A stretch of DNA of 13,542 nucleotides from an uncultured Asticcacaulis sp. (GTDB taxonomy: Bacteria > Pseudomonadota > Alphaproteobacteria > Caulobacterales > Caulobacteraceae), in assembly GCA_946480525.1 (NCBI GenBank), contig CAMLLA010000071.1:1-13542 (forward strand). Direction: 5' to 3'. Position 1 is the stretch's first letter, and every line of letters starts with the position of its first letter. This document shows, piece by piece, positions 1 to 5,564 of the stretch. The notes beneath the pieces were generated by a model. The model did no database searches. It was not told the origin of the DNA and saw only the letters and a list, made by a program, of their open reading frames with translations. A program made the position numbers and the translations under genes.

Positions 1-222
1 GTCCAGCCATGTGCTTCGCGCCCGTACCAGCTTCTTCGGCCAGAGATATCGCATCAGGCCGCGCAGTGAACTCCGGCGACGAGAAACGAGATAAACGCCG
101 ACGGCCAGAATCAGGGCGCATACATAGGTCGGCCAGTAGGTCTGCTCTTCCACATGCAGGAACCGTGAGAAGGGCGAGAGAACCACGTCCGTCAGAAAGT
201 TTTTGAGCGCGGGAAATGCCAT
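1..222 (-). CDS. Partial membrane protein, probable sterol desaturase/fatty acid hydroxylase family (N-terminus only)
   Basis: The minus strand is open from an ATG at 222 to the window edge, giving 74 residues, so the gene is cut off by the window. The start is followed by an amphipathic stretch, then one clear hydrophobic helix (about residues 32-46, PTYVCALILAVGVYL) bounded by a basic RRR, then a W-P-K-K...R-A-R-S-T-W-L-D segment. That basic, Trp-containing segment after a first helix resembles the region before the histidine boxes in sterol desaturase-type membrane hydroxylases. The His-box domain itself would lie outside the window, so the family is an inference from a short match. It lies 63 bases downstream of the left recR tail stop codon and on the same strand, so before the islet arrived it was probably the next gene after recR. 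I see no strong ribosome-binding site. Confidence 0.55.
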   Translation of the reverse strand, partial: MAFPALKNFLTDVVLSPFSRFLHVEEQTYWPTYVCALILAVGVYLVSRRRSSLRGLMRYLWPKKLVRARSTWLD

Positions 223-283
223 GCGCGGCAGTCTAGCCGTGAGCGGTTAACATCCGGTCGAAACCGAAAGATTTCGTAGCCGC

Positions 284-474
284 CTTTACCGTCTGCTTTT
301 AAACGCGTGCGCAATCGTGCCGTCGTCAAGCCAGTCGAGGTCGCCACCCACCGGCACGCCACGCGCCAGGTGCGAGATGGTGACGCTGTTGTCGTGATAT
401 TTGAGACGGTCGGCAATGTAGTGCGCCGTCGTCTGGCCTTCGACCGTGGCGGGCAGCGCCATGATGATTTCGCT
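284..474. repeat. Left copy of the 191-bp direct repeat (recR 3' end) bounding the islet
   Basis: Aligns without gaps to 1530-1720 (constant offset 1246). I count 184 of 191 identities by hand. The differing bases are at 292, 325, 328, 370, 373, 421 and 469. Homology begins 2 bases past the recR stop codon and ends sharply at 474/1720. The outer flank (1-283) looks like native chromosome. The inner flank (475 on) is islet DNA. In an integration model this copy is one attachment-site junction carrying the displaced host gene end. Confidence 0.93.
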
Positions 475-483
475 AAGCGGCGG
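286..483 (-). pseudogene. recR: Detached 3' fragment of recR (left copy, displaced gene end)
   Basis: Read on the minus strand, this encodes the last 62 residues of RecR (from [11 protein letters not shown] to AFKSRR) and the TAA stop at 286-288, in frame and without damage. Upstream the frame runs only three more codons (CTT CCG CCG) before an in-frame TGA at 484-486, so there is no start and no 5' part of the gene. Compared with the intact recR there are 7 base differences in the 191-base overlap, all synonymous at third codon positions. It is therefore the end of a once functional recR, cut off from the rest by the inserted islet. It is followed by the probable original neighbour at 222. 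It is not expected to make protein. Confidence 0.88.
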
Positions 484-694
484 TCAATCATGGAACATAA
501 CCGCTCGACAGGCGAAATCACCGGCAGACACCGCCGTTTGCCAATGCCGACCAGTCGAAGTTCCCGCAAATGCTGGATTAGATCATCTTGCGGCAGACTA
601 AATTAAGCGGCTGACACTTGTCGCTAAAAATTGCTTTACAAAACCCAAGGTTGTCTACCACAATTATAGCAAGGGAAAATCACATGCCTAATTT
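475..694. other. Islet left arm: non-coding, no recognised gene
   Basis: Between the recR fragment and the islet gene there are 220 bases of intermediate composition becoming AT-rich after about 600. A minus-strand frame is open for roughly 35 codons (about 592 down to 484) with residues such as LIQHLRELRLVGIGKRR, but it lacks a plausible start and I cannot match it to a family. It could be the eroded end of a transposase or other gene, or chance. The octamer TAAGCGGC occurs at 474-481 and again at 604-611, bracketing 122 bases. I found no terminal inverted repeats in that segment. The last part (about 630-694) must hold the promoter of the islet gene. It contains TTTACA and an AT-rich stretch, but I cannot place a convincing -35/-10 pair. 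Confidence 0.5.
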
Positions 695-725
695 ATGCTG
701 GAGGTCAATTTGTCCGAAAAGGTAA
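684..725 (+). CDS. Possible 13-codon leader ORF overlapping the islet gene start
   Basis: ATG at 684 is preceded at a good distance by AAGGGA (671-676) and opens a 13-codon frame that ends at TAA 723-725. It reads through the proposed ribosome-binding site and start codon of the HEPN gene in another frame. A ribosome translating it would terminate 11 bases after the downstream TTG start, an arrangement that can couple or restrain initiation. The peptide (MPNLCWRSICPKR) has no recognised function. The ORF is short and may be coincidental. Its good Shine-Dalgarno sequence is the only evidence for it. Confidence 0.25.
   Translation: MPNLCWRSICPKR
699..712 (+). promoter_or_regulatory. Ribosome-binding site GGAGG deciding a TTG start
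   Basis: GGAGG at 700-704 is followed by five bases and TTG at 710-712. The site lies inside the longer frame beginning at ATG 695, so it decides in favour of the TTG start. TTG starts usually give weaker initiation, which would suit a protein that is harmful when abundant (inference). Confidence 0.6.
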
Positions 726-1519
726 AAAAGTTCTCAGAAGAACTGGATAGACTCATATCTGAAGGTAACGCCCTTCATATGGCGATACAGTTTGATTGTC
801 ATCCGCAAGAATTCGAAGAGCAAGTTACAACCACGCTTGGCGCTGAAAAAGCTAAAGAATACATTTCAAAATTACCAAAATTTAAAGAAGAATATCAAAA
901 ATGGTATTCAGAGGCTCAAGCCGTTATAAAGCAGGCGTTGCCAGAAAGGTTAAATGATTTCAATTCATACTTTGAGTACCCTAAACCTAGAAAAGAAATT
1001 ACTTTTCAAAATTATATGATCCGCGACTACCTTCAAGGATTAAAAATTACTCGCGCTGGATATATAGTAGTTGTCGATGGAGCCGCAGCGATCCCAGAAT
1101 TTGTCCAGCAATTGAATATCATTAAAGCGGCAAAAAAAACTCTAGATTCTACGCTTATGGACCTAAGGGCCATTCTTCAGGCAGACCTTTTCGATTCGGA
1201 AATTGAAAGTGGTAGAGCGCTGGCAAAAGCAGGCTATCTTCGCGCAGCAGGGGCAATTTGCGGCGTAGTCATTGAAAAGCATCTTACTCATGTATGCGAA
1301 ATGCGAAATATAGCAATCAAAAAGAAAAACCCAGGAATTTCTGACTTAAATCAGCTTTTAAAAGACGAGAGCGCAATATCAATTCCACAATGGCGCTTTA
1401 ACCAACACTTAGCGGACATCCGAAATATTTGTGATCACGCTAAAGGTCGAGAACCCACAAAAGAAGAAATACAAGACCTTGTAGAAGGAGCGGAAAAAAT
1501 ATTAAAAACAATATTTTAA
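710..1519 (+). CDS. HEPN-domain protein (putative ribonuclease, defence or toxin type), islet cargo
   Basis: This 269-residue, mainly alpha-helical soluble protein has no signal peptide or membrane segment. The C-terminal ~95 residues look like a HEPN domain: a helix with AGYLRAAGAICGVVIEKHL, then WRFNQHLADIRNICDH, where R-N-I-C-D-H (R238 to H243) is an Rx4H motif with the usual polar residue after Arg. HEPN proteins with this motif are typically metal-independent RNases found in toxin-antitoxin, abortive-infection and CRISPR-linked systems. Activity here is inference. The N-terminal ~160 residues are charged and of unknown fold. I prefer TTG 710 because GGAGG lies at 700-704 with a 5-base spacer. 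The in-frame ATG at 695 would add five residues but lacks its own ribosome-binding site. The gene is AT-rich: four sampled 60-base lines have 14, 15, 25 and 31 G+C, against well over half in the neighbours. It is convergent with recR (12 bases between stop codons). No antitoxin gene is visible. Confidence 0.8.
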   Translation: MSEKVKKFSEELDRLISEGNALHMAIQFDCHPQEFEEQVTTTLGAEKAKEYISKLPKFKEEYQKWYSEAQAVIKQALPERLNDFNSYFEYPKPRKEITFQNYMIRDYLQGLKITRAGYIVVVDGAAAIPEFVQQLNIIKAAKKTLDSTLMDLRAILQADLFDSEIESGRALAKAGYLRAAGAICGVVIEKHLTHVCEMRNIAIKKKNPGISDLNQLLKDESAISIPQWRFNQHLADIRNICDHAKGREPTKEEIQDLVEGAEKILKTIF

Positions 1520-1529
1520 CCCAACAGTA

Positions 1530-1720
1530 CTTTACCGCCTGCTTTTAAACGCGTGCGCAATCGTGCCGTCATCCAGCCAGTCGAGGTCGCCACCCACCGG
1601 CACGCCACGCGCCAGATGTGAGATGGTGACGCTGTTGTCGTGATATTTGAGACGGTCGGCAATGTAATGCGCCGTCGTCTGGCCTTCGACCGTGGCGGGC
1701 AGCGCCATGATGATCTCGCT
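1530..1720. repeat. Right copy of the 191-bp direct repeat (3' end of intact recR)
   Basis: This is the partner of 284-474 at a constant offset of 1246 bases. Here the repeat is the natural 3' end of the complete recR gene. The bases just outside it (1520-1529) belong to the AT-rich islet, so the join between recR and foreign DNA lies within 2 bases of the stop codon. This implies that the islet supplied a replacement recR tail and kept the gene whole. Confidence 0.93.
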
Positions 1721-2131
1721 GACTCCGCCGGCCTTTATGCGCTCGATCAGCCCTTCCATGCGCAGGTCTTCCGGCCGCACACCGTCGAGCGCCGACAGCA
1801 GGCCGCCCAGCACGTGATAACGGCCGGAAAAGGCACCTACACGTTCCATGGCCCACAGCGCGCTGTCTTCTTCGACGACGCAGATCATGGCGCGGTCGCG
1901 CGCCGGGTCGGAGCAGATAGCGCATGGGTCCTGCGTCGACAGCGATCCGCAGACGCGGCAGGTCGTCACCTTGTCGGCGGCGTCCTGCATGGCGGCGGTC
2001 AATGGCAGCAGAAGCTGTTCGCGACGCTTCAAAAGCGCCAGCGCCGCGCGTCGGGCCGAGCGCTGGCCGAGCCCGGGAAGCTTGGCCAGCAGCGCCATCA
2101 GGCGTTCGATTTCAGGTCCGGCTCCGGCCAT
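1532..2131 (-). CDS. recR: Recombination mediator protein RecR
   Basis: RecR works with RecO (and RecF) to load RecA on SSB-coated single-stranded DNA at gaps in the cytoplasm. The 199-residue product has the family's usual length and layout: an N-terminal helix-hairpin-helix (LLAKLPGLGQRSARRAALAL, residues 14-33), a four-cysteine zinc site (C58, C61, C70, C73), and a Toprim domain starting at ICVVEEDSALWAME with the acidic pair at 87-88. I chose the ATG at 2131 over an upstream in-frame start at 2167, because it has AGAGG four bases upstream and gives the normal N-terminus. It is the third gene of dnaX-ybaB-recR, 108 bases after ybaB. Its last 63 codons (stop included) are duplicated at 286-474, so the present 3' end may be hybrid or imported. 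The protein appears fully intact. Confidence 0.97.
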   Translation of the reverse strand: MAGAGPEIERLMALLAKLPGLGQRSARRAALALLKRREQLLLPLTAAMQDAADKVTTCRVCGSLSTQDPCAICSDPARDRAMICVVEEDSALWAMERVGAFSGRYHVLGGLLSALDGVRPEDLRMEGLIERIKAGGVSEIIMALPATVEGQTTAHYIADRLKYHDNSVTISHLARGVPVGGDLDWLDDGTIAHAFKSRR

Positions 2132-2199
2132 TATGCCTCTGTGCAAAGAAGTAAGAAGCCCCACCACCGCATCTAGCGCTACGCGCGTCGTGCGGTCCC

Positions 2200-2222
2200 C
2201 CTCCCCGGCGAAGCCAGGGAGG
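2200..2222. repeat. Imperfect hairpin in the ybaB-recR spacer
   Basis: CCTCCCCGGC (2200-2209) and GCCAGGGAGG (2213-2222) are complementary at 9 of 10 positions around a GAA loop. On the minus-strand transcript the odd pair becomes a G-U wobble, so the RNA would form a continuous 10-bp stem with a UUC loop. No U tract follows, so it is not a typical intrinsic terminator. It may be a dispersed intergenic palindrome or an RNA-stabilising/attenuating stem between ybaB and recR. The rest of the 108-base spacer shows nothing else. Confidence 0.5.
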
Positions 2223-2239
2223 TATAAGAAAAGGGCGGC

Positions 2240-2569
2240 TTAGAAGAACTTTGGCATGTTGGGCAGGCCGCCATTGGCGCCCAGGGGACCGGCGGCTTCG
2301 GCCAGAAGCTTCTGGTTCAGTTCGTCCAGCTTCTTCTGCGCGTCCTTGTGCGCCGCCATGATCAGGTCGGCCAGCACTTCGGCGTCGCCTTCCTTAAGCA
2401 GGCTGTCGTCGATCTTAAGCGTTGCGATCTCGCCCGTGCCCTTGACCTCGATCGATACGAGGCCGGCGCCCGATGCGCCCGACACCACGCTTTCGTGCAT
2501 CTTGGTCTGGGCCTCGGCGAACTGCTGCTGGACCTTCTGCGCCTGCTTCATCAATGCCTGGAAATCCAT
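2240..2569 (-). CDS. ybaB: YbaB/EbfC-family nucleoid-associated DNA-binding protein
   Basis: A small (109-residue) dimeric nucleoid-associated protein. It begins MDFQALMKQAQKVQQQFAEAQ and has the long N-terminal helix, the central beta region (VSIEVKGTGEIATLKIDDSLL), the C-terminal helix KDAQKKLDELNQKLLAEAAG and the Gly/Pro-rich tail that mark the family. The ATG at 2569 overlaps the dnaX stop as TGATG, which suggests translational coupling. A GTG one codon upstream would add one Met but is less likely. The dnaX-ybaB-recR order is widely conserved and points to a role in DNA maintenance. The exact function of the family is unsettled. Confidence 0.95.
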   Translation of the reverse strand: MDFQALMKQAQKVQQQFAEAQTKMHESVVSGASGAGLVSIEVKGTGEIATLKIDDSLLKEGDAEVLADLIMAAHKDAQKKLDELNQKLLAEAAGPLGANGGLPNMPKFF

Positions 2570-4392
2570 CACTCATCATCCTTGTCTTCGTCGTCGTTTT
2601 CGTCTGGGGCGACCGTCACGTCCGGCGCCATGGGTTTAAGCCGGGCGCGGACCGCCGTAATTTCCGCTCCCGGGAACGTGCTGAGCAGGGCAGCGACGAA
2701 CGGGCTTTCCAGGATCTTCGCCTTGGCCGCCGCCGTTTCGCGCTGGTCGCGCTCATAGATGGTTTCAGCCCCGCCCTGCCCTTCGGTGGCGATCAGCCAG
2801 CGCTGGCCCGTCCATTCCTTCAGCTTCATGCTGAGCTTGCGCACCAGGTCGATGGGCGCGTTGGGCGCGGGTTCGAACGTAATGGCGCCCGGCCGAAAGG
2901 AGACCAGGCGGACATAGCGCTCGACATCGACACGCAGGCCGATATCGCGTTTCTGCTCGATCATTTGCAGCACTTCGGCGAAGCTTTGCGGATTTGGCAG
3001 CTCCACCGGTGCCGGCGCGGTGCGGACCATGGCCGAACCGCGCATCTGCGTTCCTTGCGGTGCGCCGCCGCCACCGCCGGGTCCACCGACCAGGGGCTCG
3101 CCCGATTGCAGACGCTTCATCAGCACTTCGGGCCCCGGCAGGTCCGAGGCATAGCACATCCGCACCAGGGCCATTTCGAAAGCCGCACTGGTGTCGGGTG
3201 CACGGCGCAGTTCCTCGAACGCCTTGAGCATCAGGGTCCACAGGCGCGACAGGGTACCGTTCGACAGTTGCGAGCCCAGGGCGGTGATCCGCATGGCCTG
3301 GGCCTTGGGCAGACGCGTGGCGTCCGCGCCCAGCACCTTGGCGACCGAGGCGGCATGGCAGTATTCGAGCAGGTCGCCCATCAGCTGGACCGGATCGGCG
3401 CCGAAACCATACAGCGTGCGGAAGGCCAGCAGGGCCTCGCTCATCTGGCCGGATATGACATTTTCGAACAGGCCCAGTGTCGCCGAGCGGTCGGCCAGGC
3501 CCAGCATGTCGCGCACCGATTCCGTGCCGACCGTCTCACCCGGTTCGCCCTGGACCAGGGCCTGGTCGAGCAGGGACAGTGAATCGCGCACCGAGCCTTC
3601 GGCGGCGCGGGCGATCAAAGCCAGGGCGTCAGGCTCGATCTTCACGCCTTCCAGGGCGCAGATCTTCTCCAGGTGCGGGATCAAGGTGTCAGGTTCGACG
3701 CGGCGCAGGTCGAAGCGCTGACACCGCGACAGGATGGTCACCGGGACCTTGCGGATTTCCGTCGTGGCGAAGATGAACTTGGCGTGGGGCGGCGGCTCTT
3801 CCAGCGTCTTCAGCAGCGCGTTGAAGGCGCCGGTCGACAGCATGTGGACTTCGTCGATGACGTAGACCTTGTAACGCGCCTCGACCGGGGCATAGCGCAC
3901 CGATTCCAGCAGTTCGCGCATGGCATCTACGCCGGTCCGCGACGCGGCATCGAGTTCCAGCACGTCGATGTGGCGGCCGTCGATGATCGCCTGGTCGTGG
4001 CGGCCCATGACCTTCAGTTCGACGCTGGGCTGGTGGACCGTGTCGGTGTCGTAGTTGAGCGCGCGCGCCAGAAGGCGAGCCGTCGTCGTCTTGCCGACGC
4101 CGCGCACGCCGGTCAGCATGAAGGCATGCGCGATACGGTTCGACGCGAAGGCGTTGGTCAGCGTCCGGACCATGGCCTCCTGGCCGATCAGATCCTCAAA
4201 GGTCCGCGGCCGGTATTTGCGCGCCAGGACGGTATAGGATTCCGATTTGTCGGTCGTTTGCGCCGGTGCATTGGGCACGGGCGTGGAGTCGCCGAAGATA
4301 TCCGACGTTAGCTCGTCCCTCAGGGGATCGTCGCGCACATCTTCGATGGCGGCGTCGGCAAAAGGATCATCAAGGTCGGGACTATCGGACAT
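2569..4392 (-). CDS. dnaX: DNA polymerase III subunits tau/gamma (DnaX)
   Basis: ATPase of the replicative clamp loader. It loads the beta clamp and, through tau, ties the polymerase to the helicase. The product has 607 residues: an acidic N-terminal extension of about 50, then the AAA+ core starting YTVLARKYRPRTFEDLIGQ, Walker A GVRGVGKT (95-102), Walker B VYVIDEVH (176-183), LEEPPPHAKFIFATTE, and sensor/SRC motif LSRC (221-224). A Gly/Pro-rich linker and the C-terminal tau region follow, ending in an acidic DENDDEDKDDE-type tail. Oddity: the stretch between ALNY (111-114) and LELDAAS, where many bacterial DnaX proteins have a four-cysteine zinc module, contains no cysteine. I saw no slippery A-run suggesting programmed frameshifting to gamma. 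It is first in the operon with ybaB and recR, and divergent from the phosphatase at 4495. Confidence 0.97.
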   Translation of the reverse strand: MSDSPDLDDPFADAAIEDVRDDPLRDELTSDIFGDSTPVPNAPAQTTDKSESYTVLARKYRPRTFEDLIGQEAMVRTLTNAFASNRIAHAFMLTGVRGVGKTTTARLLARALNYDTDTVHQPSVELKVMGRHDQAIIDGRHIDVLELDAASRTGVDAMRELLESVRYAPVEARYKVYVIDEVHMLSTGAFNALLKTLEEPPPHAKFIFATTEIRKVPVTILSRCQRFDLRRVEPDTLIPHLEKICALEGVKIEPDALALIARAAEGSVRDSLSLLDQALVQGEPGETVGTESVRDMLGLADRSATLGLFENVISGQMSEALLAFRTLYGFGADPVQLMGDLLEYCHAASVAKVLGADATRLPKAQAMRITALGSQLSNGTLSRLWTLMLKAFEELRRAPDTSAAFEMALVRMCYASDLPGPEVLMKRLQSGEPLVGGPGGGGGAPQGTQMRGSAMVRTAPAPVELPNPQSFAEVLQMIEQKRDIGLRVDVERYVRLVSFRPGAITFEPAPNAPIDLVRKLSMKLKEWTGQRWLIATEGQGGAETIYERDQRETAAAKAKILESPFVAALLSTFPGAEITAVRARLKPMAPDVTVAPDENDDEDKDDE

Positions 4393-4494
4393 GGACGGAT
4401 ATATAGGGACTTTTCAATCTTCCGTCTCCGGTAAATCACGATTCGTCAACAGGGCGGGATTCCCACGCCGGGCGCTTAGGGTTAGACTATAGGA

Positions 4495-5220
4495 ATGCCC
4501 TCCCACATCACGCAACTGACCTATGCCATTGGTGACGTCCACGGCTATGACGACCATTTCGAACGCCTGATCGACCGCATCCGTATCGATGCCGAAATGG
4601 CCGGGGAAAGGCCGCGCGTCGTGCTCCTCGGCGACTATATCGATCGTGGTCCCAAGTCGCGCCAGGTGCTGGACCGGATACTGAGGCTTGAGGCCGCGCC
4701 GTGGTGCGACCTGATCGCGCTGAAAGGCAATCATGAAGACGCCCTGCTGCGCTTCCTTGATGATCCGATATCCGGCGACACCTGGCGCACGTGGGGTGGC
4801 GCGGCGACCCTGGCCAGCTATGGCATCGACATGCCGTTTTTCGTTGACCGGCTCGAGGTCTGGGAAGACACCAGTGCGGCGTTTTCACGCGCCATCGATG
4901 CGGAACACCGCGCCCTGCTGGAACGGCTGCCGGCCAGCTATCAGACGGATGACTATCTCTTCGTCCATGCCGGCGTCGATCCCGACCGGCCGCTGTCAGA
5001 CCAGGGACCGGAAACGTGGATGTATATCCGCGGCCGTTTCCTGCGTTCCGAAAAGGCCTGCGACTACGTGGTGGTTCATGGTCACACGCCGGAGGACGAG
5101 CCGTCCGACCTGCCCTGGCGCATTGGCGTCGACACCGGCATCTATTTCAACGGCAGACTGACGGCCGTGCGGCTGCATGGAGAAACGCGCCGTTTCCTCA
5201 GCGTTGAAGGCGATATTTAA
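4495..5220 (+). CDS. PP2A-like metallophosphoesterase (Ser/Thr protein phosphatase family)
   Basis: The 241-residue protein has the full set of binuclear-metal phosphoesterase motifs in order: GDVHG (13-17), GDYIDRG (46-52), GNHE (78-81), HAG (158-160) and HGH (195-197). The pattern and length fit bacterial PrpA/PrpB-type protein phosphatases and the related ApaH-like enzymes. The substrate (phosphoprotein or dinucleotide) cannot be decided from sequence. No signal peptide, so cytoplasmic. The ATG at 4495 has no Shine-Dalgarno at normal spacing. A TTAGACTAT box ending 7 bases upstream could act as a -10 element and would give an almost leaderless mRNA (inference). Transcribed alone, divergent from dnaX. 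Confidence 0.9.
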   Translation: MPSHITQLTYAIGDVHGYDDHFERLIDRIRIDAEMAGERPRVVLLGDYIDRGPKSRQVLDRILRLEAAPWCDLIALKGNHEDALLRFLDDPISGDTWRTWGGAATLASYGIDMPFFVDRLEVWEDTSAAFSRAIDAEHRALLERLPASYQTDDYLFVHAGVDPDRPLSDQGPETWMYIRGRFLRSEKACDYVVVHGHTPEDEPSDLPWRIGVDTGIYFNGRLTAVRLHGETRRFLSVEGDI

Positions 5221-5236
5221 ATTGTTCTGAAATTCC

Positions 5237-5255
5237 AAGTTCGCCTAACGAACTT
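5237..5255. repeat. Inverted repeat after the phosphatase gene
   Basis: AAGTTCG and CGAACTT form a perfect 7-bp stem with a CCTAA loop, 16 bases after the stop codon of the phosphatase gene. No U tract follows on either strand, so it is at best a weak terminator or an mRNA 3'-end stem. Its location between two converging transcription units (phosphatase and SRP RNA) fits an end-of-transcript role. Confidence 0.4.
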
Positions 5256-5353
5256 AGCAAAGGCGACTGCCCGCCGCGCACTTTAAGGCGTGCTAACGCT
5301 TCGCTCTTTGAGCACTTTTGCGCGAGCCTCGCGGCTCTTGAGCGACAACAGAG
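5256..5353. other. Spacer downstream of the SRP RNA gene, possible processing or termination stems
   Basis: No coding potential seen. GAGCCTCGCGGCTC (5324-5337) forms a 5-bp stem with a four-base loop just past the SRP RNA 3' end on the minus strand. A second weak pairing (GTGCT/AGCAC) lies around 5290-5316. Neither is followed by a U run, so termination of the SRP RNA here is plausible but unproven. Confidence 0.35.
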
Positions 5354-5444
5354 GTGAGACGGCACGACCCGAAGGTGAATTCGTTGTGGCTGCTGCCTTC
5401 CGGCCCTGACCAGGTTGGCGAGGCCTTCGCCCGCACCGTCTCAC
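5354..5444 (-). ncRNA. ffs: Bacterial signal recognition particle RNA (4.5S type)
   Basis: Read on the minus strand, the region contains the diagnostic SRP Alu-less core: CCTGGTCAGG, then GCCGGAAGGCAGCAGCC with the GGAA tetraloop and the asymmetric loop bound by the M domain of Ffh. The ends pair as GTGAGACGG (5' side, 5436-5444) with CCGTCTCAC (3' side, 5354-5362), so a single long hairpin of about 91 nt is formed, typical of the short alphaproteobacterial form. The RNA joins Ffh to target ribosomes making membrane and secreted proteins. Ends are set from the terminal helix and may be off by a few bases. Any ORF called across it is spurious. Confidence 0.95.
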
Positions 5445-5448
5445 GGCC

Positions 5449-5477
5449 TATATGCGTATTTTGGCTCACCTGCGCAA
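5449..5477 (-). promoter_or_regulatory. Probable sigma-70-type promoter of the SRP RNA gene
   Basis: On the minus strand TTGCGC (5472-5477) and CATATA (5449-5454) are separated by exactly 17 bases, and the mature RNA begins about 4-7 bases further on. The -35 keeps the important TTG, and position and spacing fit a constitutive stable-RNA promoter. Confidence 0.6.
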
Positions 5478-5564
5478 GAGGCATTTCGAATGCCACCGGT
5501 GTCAAAGTAACTTGCCCTGTGTAAGACAGCGTGGCAAGGTCGTGGGAAAACAGGGAATGCATAT

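Noticed and set aside
192..606. Long open frames on both strands across the recR tail copy (125 and 99 codons)
   Set aside because: Both run out of frame through the recR fragment and across the 474 junction. They are by-products of recR codon bias and show no family resemblance.
284..1720. Composite transposon or IS with terminal direct repeats
   Set aside because: The repeats are recR coding sequence, no transposase is present, and no terminal inverted repeats or target duplication were seen at the outer edges.
2473..3582. 369-codon plus-strand frame opposite dnaX, and a 431-codon minus-strand frame opposite the GH13 gene (7209-8504)
   Set aside because: Both are antisense to genes with complete, ordered family motifs. 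Long antisense frames are common in GC-rich genomes, and these have biased composition and no recognisable domain.
2569..4392. Programmed frameshift in dnaX producing gamma
   Set aside because: No A-rich slippery heptamer with a following stem was seen in the GC-rich coding sequence.
5293..5562. Minus-strand frames across 5293-5783
   Set aside because: They cross the SRP RNA gene, whose structure and conserved core explain the sequence.
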